Notes under the pieces: generated by a model | The model's database searches: none | Told to the model about the DNA's origin: nothing | What the model saw: only the letters and a program-made list of their open reading frames with translations | DNA from: Acidobacteriota bacterium | GTDB taxonomy: Bacteria > Acidobacteriota > Blastocatellia > Pyrinomonadales > Pyrinomonadaceae | Assembly (NCBI GenBank): GCA_016716435.1 | Contig: JADJWI010000008.1 | Span: forward strand, 310,001 to 374,000 | Length of the DNA stretch: 64,000 nt | Reading direction: 5' to 3' | Shown here: positions 1-8,121 of the stretch, one piece after another | How positions within the stretch are numbered: the first letter of the stretch is position 1 | Layout: every line of letters starts with the position of its first letter | Made by a program: the position numbers and the translations under genes

Positions 1-578
1 AGCAGGCCGAAGATGCGGCTTGGGCTGCGGGGGATTCGAGCATGCTCGGGGCTTCTGATTCGGCGGATATGGAACAGGCAGCGTATCAGCAAGAGGTCGC
101 TGAAGAATATCGGGCACAGCAGGCCGAGGCCATAGAGGAAGGCGATTACGCCGGGGCAAAGGAAGCCGCCGAGAATGCGGCCTACGCGACGAGCGACGCA
201 GATTATCATGCGAGCGGCGATGACCACTCCGGCCAGTCAGATCAGGCTGCTTACAACCTCGGCAACGCGGTTAGCGAGGAAAAGAACGCCGAATACTTTG
301 CCGACAACGCTGAGTGGTATGCCGAACAGGGAAACATGGACGCGGCGGAGAGCAGCGCGGCAAACGCCGAAACGTATCAGGCCTCGGCCGATAGCTACGC
401 AGACCAGGCCGACCCGGCATCGACCGGTTACGACGTCGAACCATCGTCCGCGGTCGAGACCGGCGGCACGTACGATGCCGGCGGCTATGATATGGCGGCG
501 GTCGATACGGGCTTTGACGCCGGAGCAGTGGACACTACCTCGAGCTACGATACCGGGCTTGACGATACGACGGTCTAG
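1..578 (+). CDS. Ala/Glu/Tyr-rich repetitive protein, 5' end outside the window
   Basis: The reading frame is open to the left edge, so the Met at position 42 is probably internal. The visible part is an alanine-, glutamate- and tyrosine-rich sequence with loose repeats of the form AAY...NA...AEYxADxAE, which look helical or coiled-coil. The last 50 residues switch to short acidic YDTG/FDAG-like units. No signal peptide or catalytic motif is visible because the N-terminus is missing. I do not recognise the family. The gene ends 21 bases before a strong terminator. Confidence 0.6.
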   Translation, partial: QAEDAAWAAGDSSMLGASDSADMEQAAYQQEVAEEYRAQQAEAIEEGDYAGAKEAAENAAYATSDADYHASGDDHSGQSDQAAYNLGNAVSEEKNAEYFADNAEWYAEQGNMDAAESSAANAETYQASADSYADQADPASTGYDVEPSSAVETGGTYDAGGYDMAAVDTGFDAGAVDTTSSYDTGLDDTTV

Positions 579-599
579 GGATTTGTCAGAGCACAAATG

Positions 600-633
600 G
601 GCCGTTCGGGAAACCGGGCGGCCTTTTATTTTT
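600..633 (+). terminator. Rho-independent terminator
   Basis: A 10-bp stem with two G-U pairs (600-609 with 614-623) closes on a GAAA tetraloop and is followed by TTTTATTTTT. It ends the left-edge gene. Its T-tract overlaps the stop codon region of the convergent peptidase gene. Confidence 0.85.
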
Positions 634-1858
634 CTGTGCGACCGTATTTGCGAAGGATCTCTTTCAGCTTATCGATCGGCAGTGCCTCGACGGTGCGGCC
701 ATTGCCGGTTACGGTCGCTGCCTTCAAAAGGGAATTGATGATCGACTCTTCGGTCGCTTCGATGACGGCCTGAAAGAGCGGCGACATCGCGTCATTACCG
801 AGAACCTTCAGATCGCGGACGGCTTGCGAGGCGTCGATGCGGTTCGCGGTCGAGAACGCGATGGCGTAATCGCCGCTGCCGTTGGTCATCGAGGCTCCCG
901 TTCGGCCAAGGCCGACCATCGATCGTGACGCTATGCGTTTTAGCTGGCGATGGTCGAGCGGGGCGTCGGTGGCGATGATGATGATGATCGAACCATCGGC
1001 GGTGCTTGGATCCGATGCAGAGGCCCGCACGTCAGTAAGGGCATCGTTGGTTAGCGGATCACGCCCTTGCTGACGCGCAGGCTTCTGCATTGAAACGGCA
1101 TTCTTAAGGTAATACTGCCCGAGTTCTTTGCCGACGGGGACGCCGTCGATCGTTAGCACGCCGCCGAAATTTGATTGAACTAAAACGCCGAGCGTGTAAC
1201 CGCCTAAGTTTGCGGGAAGTTTGCGCGAAGCCGTTCCGATCCCGCCTTTCCAGCCGAAGGCGACCGTTCCGGTTCCGGCGCCGACGGAGCCTTCTTCGAC
1301 CGCTCCGCCTTTCGCATTCTTGATCGCATTAAAGACATCGTCGCGTGTAATGTGGCGACCGCGGCCGTCATTTAGGCCGCCGTCGTTCGTTTCAGCGACC
1401 AGCGGATTTATCGAACGGACGCTCTCATTGCCCGGCAAGGCGAGAATATAGTCCAACAGCAAATCGGCGGTCTTCGGGACGGAAAGCGTCGAAGTGAGAA
1501 GGATCGGCGTCTCGATCTCGCCTAGTTCATTGACCTGCGTCGAGCCGGCGAGTTTGCCGAAGCCATTGCCGACGAAAACGGCACCGGGAACCTTCTCGCG
1601 AAAGAGATTTCCGCCGTGGGGCAAAATGGCCGTCACGCCGGTGCGGATGTTCTCGCCTTTTACTATCGTCGTCTGCCCGACCGTCACTCCGGCGACATCG
1701 GTGATGGAGTTATTCGCCCCGGCGGGCAAAATTCCGATCTTAATGCCAAGATCGCGAGCCCGCGGCCTTGTTTCGGAAGCGGTTTGAGCCAAACCGGTCG
1801 AGATCAAGCTTAAAAAAAGGCCAAAGACAAGATAATTGCGGTAAACATTGGGCTTCAT
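626..1858 (-). CDS. P1/DmpA-family aminopeptidase (exported)
   Basis: This 410-residue protein belongs to the DmpA/BapA family of N-terminal-nucleophile peptidases, which release N-terminal D- or beta-amino acids and split themselves into two subunits. Residues 1-25 are a signal peptide ending in GLAQ, so it probably acts in the periplasm. Family signatures are NSITDVAGVTVG near residue 50, NDGGLNDGRGR near 160, GAGTGT near 195, LVQSNFGG near 227 and DGSIIIIIATDAPL near 289. By family analogy the self-cleavage would fall between Gly289 and Ser290, making Ser290 the nucleophile. Length is normal. No clear Shine-Dalgarno precedes the ATG. Confidence 0.85.
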   Translation of the reverse strand: MKPNVYRNYLVFGLFLSLISTGLAQTASETRPRARDLGIKIGILPAGANNSITDVAGVTVGQTTIVKGENIRTGVTAILPHGGNLFREKVPGAVFVGNGFGKLAGSTQVNELGEIETPILLTSTLSVPKTADLLLDYILALPGNESVRSINPLVAETNDGGLNDGRGRHITRDDVFNAIKNAKGGAVEEGSVGAGTGTVAFGWKGGIGTASRKLPANLGGYTLGVLVQSNFGGVLTIDGVPVGKELGQYYLKNAVSMQKPARQQGRDPLTNDALTDVRASASDPSTADGSIIIIIATDAPLDHRQLKRIASRSMVGLGRTGASMTNGSGDYAIAFSTANRIDASQAVRDLKVLGNDAMSPLFQAVIEATEESIINSLLKAATVTGNGRTVEALPIDKLKEILRKYGRTEK

Positions 1859-1875
1859 ATTGTTAGGGCCTTGCT

Positions 1876-1908
1876 GTCAGAACCGCCTGCGTTAGCGGGC
1901 GGCCAGTT
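1876..1908. repeat. REP palindrome, left copy beside transposase
   Basis: A 33-bp element with an 8-bp hairpin CCGCCTGC / GCGGGCGG (one G-U pair) around a GTTA loop. The same element in inverted orientation lies at 2450-2482 with 31 of 33 bases identical. A third copy is at 40858-40890. Confidence 0.85.
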
Positions 1909-1927
1909 CGTCAAATATCAGACTATA

Positions 1928-2440
1928 TTAATCAAAGTCAGGGAGCTCCCCGCCCTGACCATTCACAACATATTCTATTGCAGCCTCGACGTGTTCATCG
2001 GTCCACAAAAATCGCCGACTGCCTTTGTCGACCCATGGGCTGTGCTCGAAAGTCCAGAGCTCCGCTTCCCGCAATCGACGTGTCGCGTATCGCTTAAAAT
2101 CGCCAAGCATTTTCGCTGAAGGAGCAACGGCTCCGGGAACAACATGGACATGGTTCGTGCGAACGTTCAGAGCGTTAAGTGGCCATTTGCGGAATTCAGA
2201 GACCTCGCGAATCGCCATTTCTACTATAGACCTCGCCCTAGCACTTAGCAGAAAAGGCTCCGATTTCAGACGGCTATGCTGAATGCTTTCACGCCGTGAA
2301 CTAGCAACCGACCGGGGCCCTTCGAACCTGTTGTGATACTTGTCGATCGAACCGCGTTCGTCACCAGGGAGCCATGTGCCGTAAGTGCGGAAGGTGATCA
2401 GATACGCGATGGGCTCGTCTGTGTCATTCCATTTTGCCAT
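1928..2440 (-). CDS. REP-associated tyrosine transposase (RAYT, IS200/Y1 type)
   Basis: This 170-residue protein has the HUH motif of Y1 single-strand transposases (NHVHVV, His97 and His99) and a candidate catalytic tyrosine, Tyr118, in KRYATRRL. Such enzymes nick and join REP hairpins in other bacteria. I start at the ATG at 2440, not the TTG two codons upstream, because MAKWNDTDEP reads as a natural beginning. The gene is framed by nearly identical inverted REP hairpins at 1876-1908 and 2450-2482, which are its likely substrates. It separates the peptidase from dcd. Length is typical, and it looks intact. Confidence 0.85.
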   Translation of the reverse strand: MAKWNDTDEPIAYLITFRTYGTWLPGDERGSIDKYHNRFEGPRSVASSRRESIQHSRLKSEPFLLSARARSIVEMAIREVSEFRKWPLNALNVRTNHVHVVPGAVAPSAKMLGDFKRYATRRLREAELWTFEHSPWVDKGSRRFLWTDEHVEAAIEYVVNGQGGELPDFD

Positions 2441-2449
2441 AAGCAAACA

Positions 2450-2482
2450 AACTGGCCGCCCGCTTACGCAGGCGGTTCCGAC
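2450..2482. repeat. REP palindrome, right copy beside transposase
   Basis: Inverted copy of the REP at 1876-1908 with two mismatches. Its last base is the third base of the dcd stop codon (minus strand), so the repeat abuts the end of dcd with no gap. Confidence 0.85.
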
Positions 2483-3075
2483 TAGACCTTTGCGTATGTC
2501 AGGCCGGTTTGGCCTTGATATTTTCCGCCGCGGTCGCTGTATGAGACGGCGCAGTCTTCGTCGGATTCGAAAAAGAGGATCTGGCCAATGCCTTCGTTTA
2601 CGTAAACGCGGAGCGGCAGGTTGGCGAGGTTGGCGATCTCGACGACCAGCCGGCCGGTCCAGCCGGCCTCGAGCGGCGTTGTGTTCACGAGCAGGCCGGC
2701 ACGCGCGTAGGTCGATTTGCCAAGCGCGACGCCGGTCACGTTTCGCGGCATCTTGAAGGTCTCCACCGTGACGCCTAGCCCGTAGTGATGCGGCGGGAGC
2801 AGATAATACTTCGCCCCGTCCTCGGCCGTTTGCAGCTCGGGCTCGACGAGCGAATATTGATCGTTGAACCGCTTCGGGTCGATCTCTTTGGCGTGCACCG
2901 ACGAGAAGATCTTAAAGCCGTCGTCGGCGAGTCGCATGTCGTAACCGTAGCTCGATGTGCCGGCCGAGATGATCCGGCTGCCGCCCGACTCGCGAACAAG
3001 CTCGGGCAGAAACGGCGAGATCATATCGTGCTCAGCGGCCATCTTCCGGAGCCAGATGTCAGATTTAATAGACAT
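2482..3075 (-). CDS. dcd: dCTP deaminase
   Basis: This 197-residue cytosolic enzyme turns dCTP into dUTP, feeding dTMP synthesis. It carries the trimeric dUTPase-fold signatures: GKSTYARAGL at 119-128, NTTPLEAGWTGRL at 131-143 with the catalytic glutamate at 136 (E. coli Glu138 equivalent), GIGQILFFE near 162, and the C-terminal GKYQGQTGLT near 184. Length matches the family. The start is preceded directly by a hairpin that looks like the terminator of the upstream gene, so dcd may have its own promoter or depend on readthrough. Whether it is the bifunctional deaminase/dUTPase type cannot be decided here. Confidence 0.95.
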   Translation of the reverse strand: MSIKSDIWLRKMAAEHDMISPFLPELVRESGGSRIISAGTSSYGYDMRLADDGFKIFSSVHAKEIDPKRFNDQYSLVEPELQTAEDGAKYYLLPPHHYGLGVTVETFKMPRNVTGVALGKSTYARAGLLVNTTPLEAGWTGRLVVEIANLANLPLRVYVNEGIGQILFFESDEDCAVSYSDRGGKYQGQTGLTYAKV

Positions 3076-3076
3076 A

Positions 3077-3107
3077 GAAAAAGTGATAACGACGATTACG
3101 TTATCAC
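3077..3107 (-). terminator. AT-rich hairpin with T-run ahead of dcd
   Basis: GTGATAACG (3083-3091) and CGTTATCAC (3099-3107) form a perfect 9-bp stem with a 7-base loop. On the minus strand five Ts follow, then the dcd start codon. It fits a weak intrinsic terminator for the DUF4097 gene. A regulator operator is the alternative, since the dyad sits 7-31 bases before dcd. Confidence 0.5.
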
Positions 3108-3138
3108 TATTTCTTTCGTTAATTAAGTTGTGGTGCAG

Positions 3139-3981
3139 CTAAAGAGACGGGTCAAATTCATTGACCTTCAAAACGCCGTCGCCGACGGTGAATTTCAGCG
3201 GGATCGTTCCCGAGCCAGAGGTCGCGGCGACGGAACGTTCGGTAAATTGTGCGTTACGGTTGCGGGGCTTAAAGCCTTCGTAACCGTTCTCGATGCGGCC
3301 GGTGCGGAGTATCGACCCGTCGAATTGTGTGTTAAGCCCGACCGGCAGCTTGAGGTCAATGGTGCCGCTCGCGATCGAAACATCTGCAAAACGGCCGCGC
3401 CAGCTTCGCGAGGGAACAGTAATATCGAGCGTTCCGGTTCCGATGGTCGCCTGAATGCCGCCGCCAACGAGGTCGATCTTGCCTTCGGTCTCAACAAAAT
3501 TCACGCGCAGCATTCCGTCGATGCCGGAGATGTGTAAGGCACCCTTTCCGCCGTTGATCACGATGTCAGAATACTTCGGCACGCGGACTACGTAGTTGAT
3601 GCGAACCGGCATTTCGTAGAGAGCTTTGGGGAACTTCTTGTCCACTTTTCGGATCGCTTTTTTGTCGTGCGGCCCGACGGATGTAATGCCCGTCCGGCCT
3701 AGAGTTTCTTGCAAAACGAAGCCAGTCACCTTTCCGATGCGGTCGAGGTCGGCCTCGGTCGGTGCCTGTATTTCGATCTCGGATTCGATCTCGACCTCGC
3801 GATTTGCCCAGCCCTCGACACGGATCGAACCCATCGGAGCACCGGTGATCTCGATCGTCCCGCCGACGCCGAAAGCGAAGCGGTCGTTCTTGTAAACGGT
3901 CCGTTTTAAGAGCTGAGCATCGGCTGCGGAGGCAAGGAAGGCGAGAAGAAGTGCGGCTATCGCTATGTGTTTGATAATCAT
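3139..3981 (-). CDS. Exported DUF4097-like beta-helix protein
   Basis: This 280-residue protein has a signal peptide (about residues 1-22, ending ADA). The rest is rich in Gly, Ile, Val and Thr in short strands such as GSIRVEGWANREVEI, GKIDLVGGG and SGTIDLKLP, the pattern of DUF4097 right-handed beta-helix proteins. Its function is unknown. It is the last gene of a minus-strand set: ECF sigma factor, anti-sigma factor, then two DUF4097-type genes. That placement suggests an envelope-stress output, which is inference. Confidence 0.7.
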   Translation of the reverse strand: MIIKHIAIAALLLAFLASAADAQLLKRTVYKNDRFAFGVGGTIEITGAPMGSIRVEGWANREVEIESEIEIQAPTEADLDRIGKVTGFVLQETLGRTGITSVGPHDKKAIRKVDKKFPKALYEMPVRINYVVRVPKYSDIVINGGKGALHISGIDGMLRVNFVETEGKIDLVGGGIQATIGTGTLDITVPSRSWRGRFADVSIASGTIDLKLPVGLNTQFDGSILRTGRIENGYEGFKPRNRNAQFTERSVAATSGSGTIPLKFTVGDGVLKVNEFDPSL

Positions 3982-4061
3982 TTTGGTTCACGGTGGGCTA
4001 GAGGAGCGGCCTTTGGTATCTTACGCCTTTCGGTGAGCGAAAAGCAATGTTTTTCGTTTGG

Positions 4062-4841
4062 CTATCGGCTGATAAACGCGATGTTGCCGCGTTGGTTGGT
4101 GACCGAGATCGTCGCGCTTCCATCGCCAACGCGGCCGATCACACGGCGGCCATCGCCGGCATAGTTCATATTTGTATTCGCCAGAGAGCCGAGCGAAATG
4201 TTGCGTGTCGAGGGAGCGGTCGCGACCAACCTGAACGACGAAGTGAATGGAATGCGCAGATTGATATTGCCGCGAATTGATTGGAATCGGTAACTCCCGC
4301 CCGATGCGATCGCACCATCGTAAAAGATGTCGCCGATACCGTTCTGTGCGGAAACTGCTCTCGCACCTATATTCGTGAGCGTAATGTCGCCTTCGCTGGT
4401 GATGTGGGCCCTGAGCAGGCCACCACGGATGTTCGAGACGATCAAATTGCCGACAAGCGTTTCGATATCGACGCTAGATGTGAACGGAACGCGGACCGTG
4501 AAATTCACACTTCCGACCTCACCGCGGCCCTGATTATCTTTGACGAGGTTGATGTAGATGGTCCCATTCGCGACCCGCGGTTCGATCGCCGCGACCGGAG
4601 CCTCGAGGAATGCCGTAACGTTGACCTCCTGGCGGTTCCAGCCTTCTACGGTCACCGTGCCCGAGCGGTTCAAAAGCTCGATGCGAACGTCGTTGTTTGC
4701 CGGAAAGCTGCGCGAGAAACGGCGCTGCCCTTGGGGAAACGCTGCGGCGGTCAATAAAAGAAAGACCACGCCGGTGACGATCACCTTTGCAGTCCCGGTC
4801 TGCCCGCCAAGGCTAAAGATGTTTTTAAAGCTACGGGTCAC
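4062..4841 (-). CDS. Exported DUF4097-like protein
   Basis: This 259-residue protein has a hydrophobic export segment at about 20-35 (VIVTGVVFLLLTAAAFPQ) after a longer than usual N-terminal tail. The mature part resembles the neighbouring 3139-3981 product, with RIELLNRSGTVTVEGWNRQEV, the strand-turn pattern GNLIVSNIRGG and GDITLTNIGA. It begins only nine bases after the anti-sigma stop codon, so the two are very likely cotranscribed. The two DUF4097 genes look like diverged duplicates. No catalytic residues are apparent. Confidence 0.7.
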   Translation of the reverse strand: MTRSFKNIFSLGGQTGTAKVIVTGVVFLLLTAAAFPQGQRRFSRSFPANNDVRIELLNRSGTVTVEGWNRQEVNVTAFLEAPVAAIEPRVANGTIYINLVKDNQGRGEVGSVNFTVRVPFTSSVDIETLVGNLIVSNIRGGLLRAHITSEGDITLTNIGARAVSAQNGIGDIFYDGAIASGGSYRFQSIRGNINLRIPFTSSFRLVATAPSTRNISLGSLANTNMNYAGDGRRVIGRVGDGSATISVTNQRGNIAFISR

Positions 4842-4850
4842 GTACTGAGG

Positions 4851-5573
4851 CTAAAGCTCGGAAAATTGCCTTAGCAAATTCATTTTATCGTTTAGCGCGG
4901 CGTCCAGCATCTCAACAGAGAGCGAATCGTCCGGGTTATTTTCGATCGTCCGCGTGTATTCCGTTACGGCCTGGTCGATCTCACGAAGATTTCGGTCAAA
5001 GGCCTGCTGCATTCTCTGGTCCCATTGGGCCCGACGGACACGCACACGCTTATCCCAATACTCGATCGCGGCCTGCTGTTCGCGGATCCGGCGTTCGCGT
5101 GCCTCTCGCGGCGAATCAGAAAGCCCAACGCGGCTGAGAAACTTTTCAAATGTCGTTTCGGTCTCAGCCGAACGCGTCACCATGTCCTCGGCCGGCGGCT
5201 CAAGATAATTGCGAACAGCGACCACGGTCAAAAGCGAGCTTACAAGAGCGACCATTGCGACGGCGGCAACTGCCTGCCCGAACGAAAAATTCCAGCGGCT
5301 GGGCGGAGGAGGAGCCGGTGCTGAACGTTTCTCGGCGGCAGTTTCACTTTCGATCACGTTGCTGATGCGGCACCAAAGAGCTTCGGCGTTCGGCGGCATT
5401 TCCTCATCGACCTCGATGCCGCGGCACGAATCGAGCATGAACGAAAATTCCTCGAACGACTTTGCACAAGGGTCACACTCTGCGAGGTGAAGCCCCGCCT
5501 CGACAGCTCGGGGCTGTTCAAGGTCGCCCTCGAGATATCGGCTCATTTGGTTTTGGAAATCAATGCACTTCAT
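4851..5573 (-). CDS. Membrane anti-sigma factor with zinc-finger domain
   Basis: This 240-residue protein starts with a zf-HC2 (ZAS) anti-sigma domain: Cys3 and the H-x3-C-x2-C set His29, Cys33 and Cys36. One transmembrane segment lies at about 99-122 after a Pro/Ala linker. The C-terminal half (about 130-240) is charged and mostly helical, probably coiled-coil, and would be outside the membrane. The domain should bind the ECF sigma factor encoded just upstream. A terminator-like hairpin lies between the two genes, which may make less anti-sigma than sigma mRNA. Confidence 0.85.
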   Translation of the reverse strand: MKCIDFQNQMSRYLEGDLEQPRAVEAGLHLAECDPCAKSFEEFSFMLDSCRGIEVDEEMPPNAEALWCRISNVIESETAAEKRSAPAPPPPSRWNFSFGQAVAAVAMVALVSSLLTVVAVRNYLEPPAEDMVTRSAETETTFEKFLSRVGLSDSPREARERRIREQQAAIEYWDKRVRVRRAQWDQRMQQAFDRNLREIDQAVTEYTRTIENNPDDSLSVEMLDAALNDKMNLLRQFSEL

Positions 5574-5670
5574 TGCCAGTGTGAAAGGTCATCGTCGCTT
5601 CAACACTTATAGATTGTCCGCGGCCTTGATTGGTTGCCCCGCGTAAGTCCGCGACCGAGGAATTCGGGCA

Positions 5671-5727
5671 CAAAAATAAGCGTTCAAGTGGGCCGTTGTT
5701 AAAAGAAGGGGCCGATCGAACGCTTAT
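5671..5727 (-). terminator. Long hairpin between sigma and anti-sigma genes
   Basis: ATAAGCGTTC (5676-5685) and GAACGCTTAT (5718-5727) are perfect 10-bp arms. Two GGCC blocks inside can extend the pairing. On the minus strand the stem is followed by TTTTTG. The arm overlaps the sigma stop codon. It fits partial termination or attenuation inside the operon. Confidence 0.6.
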
Positions 5728-6383
5728 GCCGTGGAGTTCTCTTTCTGAAGAAGGCCGCGGAGCTTTAGCCGAGCCTTGTGGAGCTGAGATTTCGAGGTGC
5801 CGACCGATATCCCGAGCCGGCGGGCGACCTCTTCATGCTCGAATCCTTGCACGTCATGAAGGAGAAAAACACTCTTGTAGCCTTTGGGTAGTTCGGCCAC
5901 GGCGTTCTTGAGAGCAATGCGGTCAATGACCTGCATCCTTCCCGGATTTTGTGAACCTATGACGGGCTGCTCCGGGACGTCGCCGTCCTCGCTCGTCTTT
6001 TCGCTTTTGACACTTCGCTTACGGAAGTGCATCAAGCATTGATTGACCGTCATCCGATGCAGCCACGTCGAAAATGCCGAATCGCCGCGGAAACTTCCGA
6101 TCTTGCGGAAAAGCTGAATAAAGACCTCTTGCGTGAGATCTTCGGCTTCTGTCTGGCTCGCCGTCATCCGCAGGCAAAGCGAATAAACCCGGCGGTTATG
6201 CCGGTTATAGATCAGCTCAAACGCAGAAATGTCACCGTCGGCGGCAAAGCGGGCGAGGTCATGGTCGGAAGTGTCCGCGTCGAAGAACTCAACCCGTCCC
6301 GGGGCTCTGCCCAACCGAGCGGACTCATCTAAACCTAAAACTAGATCGCCTTCCAGGGCCGCAGCGGCAGAATTTGATTCCAT
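5724..6383 (-). CDS. ECF-type RNA polymerase sigma factor
   Basis: This 219-residue sigma-70 family protein has only regions 2 and 4. Region 2 lies at about 45-115 (FELIYNRHNRRVYSLCLRM, EAEDLTQEVFIQLFRKI, STWLHRMTVNQCLMHFRKR). Region 4 lies at about 158-212 with a helix-turn-helix in EVARRLGISVGTSKSQLHKA. A roughly 40-residue N-terminal extension is untypical but open. Its anti-sigma partner follows. The 10-bp inverted repeat upstream (6497-6544) may be part of its control region. Confidence 0.9.
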   Translation of the reverse strand: MESNSAAAALEGDLVLGLDESARLGRAPGRVEFFDADTSDHDLARFAADGDISAFELIYNRHNRRVYSLCLRMTASQTEAEDLTQEVFIQLFRKIGSFRGDSAFSTWLHRMTVNQCLMHFRKRSVKSEKTSEDGDVPEQPVIGSQNPGRMQVIDRIALKNAVAELPKGYKSVFLLHDVQGFEHEEVARRLGISVGTSKSQLHKARLKLRGLLQKENSTA

Positions 6384-6496
6384 AGAAGCTCCTGCTAAGA
6401 GGTCGCGTGCTAACAGATCGGTACTGGAATTTGGAAAATCTTCGCGGCTTATGATGGCACTCCTCCCCTTCAGGGTTGCTTTGACTGCCGAGAAGT

Positions 6497-6550
6497 TTAC
6501 CCCGAAACCAGAAAAAGGTAAAGCATTTTGCCGCTTCGGGGTAAGGTTTC
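6497..6550. promoter_or_regulatory. Inverted repeat upstream of the sigma gene
   Basis: TTACCCCGAA (6497-6506) and TTCGGGGTAA (6535-6544) are perfect 10-bp arms, and GAAACC (6504-6509) also pairs with GGTTTC (6545-6550). The dyad lies 114 bases or more upstream of the sigma start codon, between it and tRNA-Thr. It could be an operator or a leader hairpin. No T-run follows. Confidence 0.4.
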
Positions 6551-6658
6551 AACGAGCCGCTCGCCGCGGCAAGCAGGTTGCCAGGCTTATCTTCGGCATT
6601 TGTACACCATCAGAAAACTGTATTTGGAGTTAGACGCTGTTCTTAAGCGGGATAAATG

Positions 6659-6733
6659 TGGAGCCTCCTGTCAGAGTCAAACTGACGACCTACGCATTAC
6701 AAGTGCGTTGCTCTATCACTGAGCTAAGGAGGC
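6659..6733 (-). tRNA. tRNA-Thr (anticodon TGT)
   Basis: A complete cloverleaf on the minus strand: acceptor GCCTCCT/AGGAGGC, D-arm GCTC/GAGC, anticodon arm ACGCA-CTTGTAA-TGCGT giving anticodon TGT, and T-arm GTCAG/CTGAC. The discriminator is T and CCA is encoded. Confidence 0.95.
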
Positions 6734-7143
6734 TTTAGAATCTTGATTATATCAAGGAACCCATACGGAGAAGCAAGCTGAATTCATACAGAAGTGATCA
6801 TAAACCAACTCCCAACTGAGCTTCGCCGGCCCGTACAAATGATTTCCGGGCGAACCGAGATATTAGCAAAAGGGGGAATGTGTGGGCAAGGGGAGTCGGG
6901 GAGCGAATGGTGAATGGTGAATAGTGAATAGTGAATGGTGGATGTTAGATGGTGAAAATTTGGGCGTGAAAGTGTTTAACTATGAAAAAAGATGTTGACT
7001 CGAATGTGGGCGGCGAACTACAATGGTTTATGTCCTTCGGTTTGGCGGGCGGGTTGCCTGTTGCCGGATCGATTGCTTCCGCGTCGGGCTTCCCACAGTT
7101 TGTTTCCGAGCCAATCTTTATCTCTTCAAAAAAGGAGTCTATC
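6734..7143. other. Gene-poor stretch with a heptamer array
   Basis: No convincing gene. The frame of the following exported protein is open back to 6982, but a strong ribosome site places its start at 7144. At about 6905-6955 there is a degenerate period-7 array built on GTGAATG/GTGAATA. Nothing else is recognisable. Confidence 0.6.
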
Positions 7144-8085
7144 GTGATCACAAAAAAGTTTGCCCTTTCGAGTTTTGCCCTTTCGTTCATGTTCATTTTG
7201 TCGGCTGCAACGGCGTTCGCTCAGAATGACGGCCGTACATGGACCTATGCGGAACGCAATAATGTTTACTGTGCCGGTTATGTGCAGAAAGCTCCGATCG
7301 ATACCGAGCGGCGGCTGATCGGTGCGGTTGGCGAGGCCGATCAGTACATCTATTCGGAAAATAACGAAGTTTATGTCAACGTCGGTGCGAACCGCGGAGT
7401 TAAAGTTGGCGATATGATGGCCGTCGTTCGGCCGAAGGGCCAGGTCCGAACGAAATGGAGCGACAAGGGCGACCTTGGTTTTCTAGTTCAAGAGGTCGGA
7501 GCGGTCGAGGTCATCCGCGTCAAGAGCGATCATTCGATCGCCCGCATCAAGACGTCCTGCGACAACTTCTTGCTCGGCGACCTGGTTCAGCCTTGGCAGG
7601 AACGGACGAGCCCGTCGTTCACCTCGCGTCCCGAGTTTGACCGGTTTGCCGATCCGAGCGGAAAGGCGATGGGCCGGCTCTTTATGGCCCGTGACGGGCA
7701 AGAAATGGTTACCCGCGACCAGATCGTTTATGTCGATCTCGGGGCCGAAGATAACGTCCGCGTCGGCGATATGCTGACGGTGTTTCGCCCGCTTGGGAAA
7801 GGAAATATCGAGCCCGGTCCGCCGTCGGCCGTCATCGCCCGCGACTATGGCTACCAGAGCGAGGTTTACCGCGGCGGAAAGTTCTCGAACCAGTCATCGC
7901 GAAAGAAAGGCAATGAGGCAACGGGCCGACAGGTAACCAACAAGGGTGCGAAAGAAGGCCGTCCGGCGATCCGAAAGGTGGTCGGCGAGGCTGTTGTTCT
8001 AAACGTTAAAGAAAGAACTGCGACCGTCGTTATCACGCGAACCGCGGCGGAGATCCACACCGGCGATTGGGTCGAGGTTCAGTAG
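7144..8085 (+). CDS. Exported protein with two SH3-like (FlgT-C-like) repeats
   Basis: I start at GTG 7144 because AAAAGGAG ends six bases upstream and the product then opens with a classical signal peptide (VITKKFALSSFALSF to AFAQ, residues 1-27). The mature 286 residues contain two similar modules: EVYVNVGANRGVKVGDMMAV and, after about 120 residues, VYVDLGAEDNVRVGDMLTVF. Both resemble the small beta-barrel found at the C-terminus of FlgT and related envelope proteins. A basic Ser/Lys-rich linker precedes a last beta segment ending in IHTGDWVEVQ. Function unknown; probably periplasmic. No operon partner on the plus strand. Confidence 0.65.
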   Translation: MITKKFALSSFALSFMFILSAATAFAQNDGRTWTYAERNNVYCAGYVQKAPIDTERRLIGAVGEADQYIYSENNEVYVNVGANRGVKVGDMMAVVRPKGQVRTKWSDKGDLGFLVQEVGAVEVIRVKSDHSIARIKTSCDNFLLGDLVQPWQERTSPSFTSRPEFDRFADPSGKAMGRLFMARDGQEMVTRDQIVYVDLGAEDNVRVGDMLTVFRPLGKGNIEPGPPSAVIARDYGYQSEVYRGGKFSNQSSRKKGNEATGRQVTNKGAKEGRPAIRKVVGEAVVLNVKERTATVVITRTAAEIHTGDWVEVQ

Positions 8086-8121
8086 CCTCGGCAGCGATCG
8101 CGATAAATTTCGGCCGGTGCC

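Noticed and set aside
6982..7143. An N-terminal extension of the exported SH3-like protein from ATG 6982
   Set aside because: It would bury the signal peptide and ignore the strong AAAAGGAG before GTG 7144.
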